NCBI RefSeq assembly: GCF_016907015.1
Contig: NZ_JAFBBE010000029.1
Coordinates: 1-36,091 of the forward strand
Source of the DNA: Oceanisphaera litoralis
GTDB taxonomy: Bacteria; Pseudomonadota; Gammaproteobacteria; Enterobacterales; Aeromonadaceae
Direction: 5' to 3'
Length of the DNA: 36,091 bases
The translations under genes were made by a program, and so were the position numbers. The notes under the pieces are model-generated. The model was given only the letters and a program-made list of their open reading frames with translations. It did no database searches and was not told the origin of the DNA. This document shows positions 35,793-36,091 of this stretch, one piece after another (position 1 is the first letter of the stretch; each line of letters opens with the position of its first letter).

Positions 35793-35820
35793 TTGCGTAA
35801 AATCGGGTGCTCCCTATAAT
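35793..35820 (+). promoter_or_regulatory. rRNA operon promoter P1
   Basis: -35 TTGCGT (35793-35798) and -10 TATAAT (35815-35820) are 16 bases apart. The discriminator GCGC follows, and an AT-rich stretch upstream (TTTTTATCAAAAAA) suits an UP element. This is the standard form of a growth-rate-regulated rrn P1. Confidence 0.85.
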
Positions 35821-35884
35821 GCGCATCCACTGACACGGGGCAAGCAGCTCACGGTCACAAGCAGAAAAAGAACATCATTTCAGC

Positions 35885-35912
35885 TTGACGAATTCAAGGT
35901 GGTATGTATAAT
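35885..35912 (+). promoter_or_regulatory. rRNA operon promoter P2
   Basis: -35 TTGACG (35885-35890) and -10 TATAAT (35907-35912) are 16 bases apart. It lies about 90 bases downstream of P1, the tandem arrangement of enteric rrn operons. Confidence 0.85.
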
Positions 35913-35939
35913 TCATACCCCTGACCTAGAAAAGGTCAA

Positions 35940-35951
35940 CGCTCTTTAACA
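35940..35951 (+). promoter_or_regulatory. boxA antitermination site of the rRNA leader
   Basis: CGCTCTTTAACA matches the consensus TGCTCTTTAACA in all but the first base. It lies in the transcribed leader about 130 bases before the 16S gene, where NusB-S10 would bind to prevent Rho-dependent termination. Confidence 0.85.
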
Positions 35952-36081
35952 ACTTATCAAGCAAACTGTGTGGGCACTCGCAGGGAGTTGGGAAACAAAA
36001 AAATATTGTTTTTCAATGTCTTGTTGGAGTGCAACTAGAAATAGCAGCAAACCAGATATATTCATTGAGCATCAAGTCTTT

Positions 36082-36091
36082 AATTGAAGAG
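36082..36091 (+). rRNA. 16S ribosomal RNA, first bases only
   Basis: The window ends in AATTGAAGAG, the conserved 5' end of gammaproteobacterial 16S rRNA. With two promoters and a boxA just upstream, this is the start of an rRNA operon that continues outside the window. Confidence 0.8.

Overview
The window is about 36 kb of moderately GC-rich chromosome from a gammaproteobacterium. The proteins are close to Enterobacterales and Vibrionales housekeeping proteins, gene order follows E. coli in several separate blocks, and the tRNA array resembles the E. coli metT cluster. A marine or brackish member of the Aeromonadales (Oceanimonas, Zobellella or Oceanisphaera type) is my best guess, but the genus is inference. 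Coding density is high and almost everything is core metabolism.

Layout. (1) 1-1345: the 3' end of an IS630-type transposase, a minus-strand tRNA operon (Met-Gln-Gln-Met-Leu-Gln) with a clear promoter and terminator, and a short element whose ends match the IS end. (2) 1388-5946, minus: ychF-pth, prs, ispE, lolB. (3) 6069-10941, plus: hemA-prfA-prmC-sirB1-kdsA. Blocks 2 and 3 diverge from one intergenic region and supply tetrapyrroles, isoprenoids, PRPP, lipoprotein sorting, translation termination and peptidyl-tRNA recycling, and Kdo. sirB2, present between prmC and sirB1 in E. coli, is missing. (4) 11064-13851: a slipin/NfeD pair and a divergent GNAT acetyltransferase. (5) 13911-17972: fadE with a FadR-like operator, then gmhA-yafJ. 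(6) 18221-24021: purM-purN on the minus strand, diverging from upp-uraA-DUF2066-hda. This groups purine synthesis, uracil salvage and control of replication initiation. (7) 24181-25797: xthA and a short-chain dehydrogenase, minus. (8) 25844-26107: a 264-bp element with terminal inverted repeats. (9) 26241-30366: an RND efflux adaptor and pump without an outer-membrane channel. (10) 30427-35375: two tRNA-Tyr genes, a conserved unknown, a DCC-family protein, an M32 carboxypeptidase, a 46-residue membrane protein (DUF3149), a TraB/GumN-like protein, DUF1904 and tRNA-Arg(CCT). (11) 35376-36091: tandem promoters, boxA and the first bases of a 16S rRNA gene.

I see no phage, CRISPR array, toxin-antitoxin or defence island, and no clear new multi-gene system. 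The less explained features are extragenic: the 264-bp nested-palindrome element upstream of the efflux operon, the IS630-linked short element, several long palindromes between genes, a structured leader before prs, and divergent lolB/hemA promoters that appear to share one -35 hexamer.
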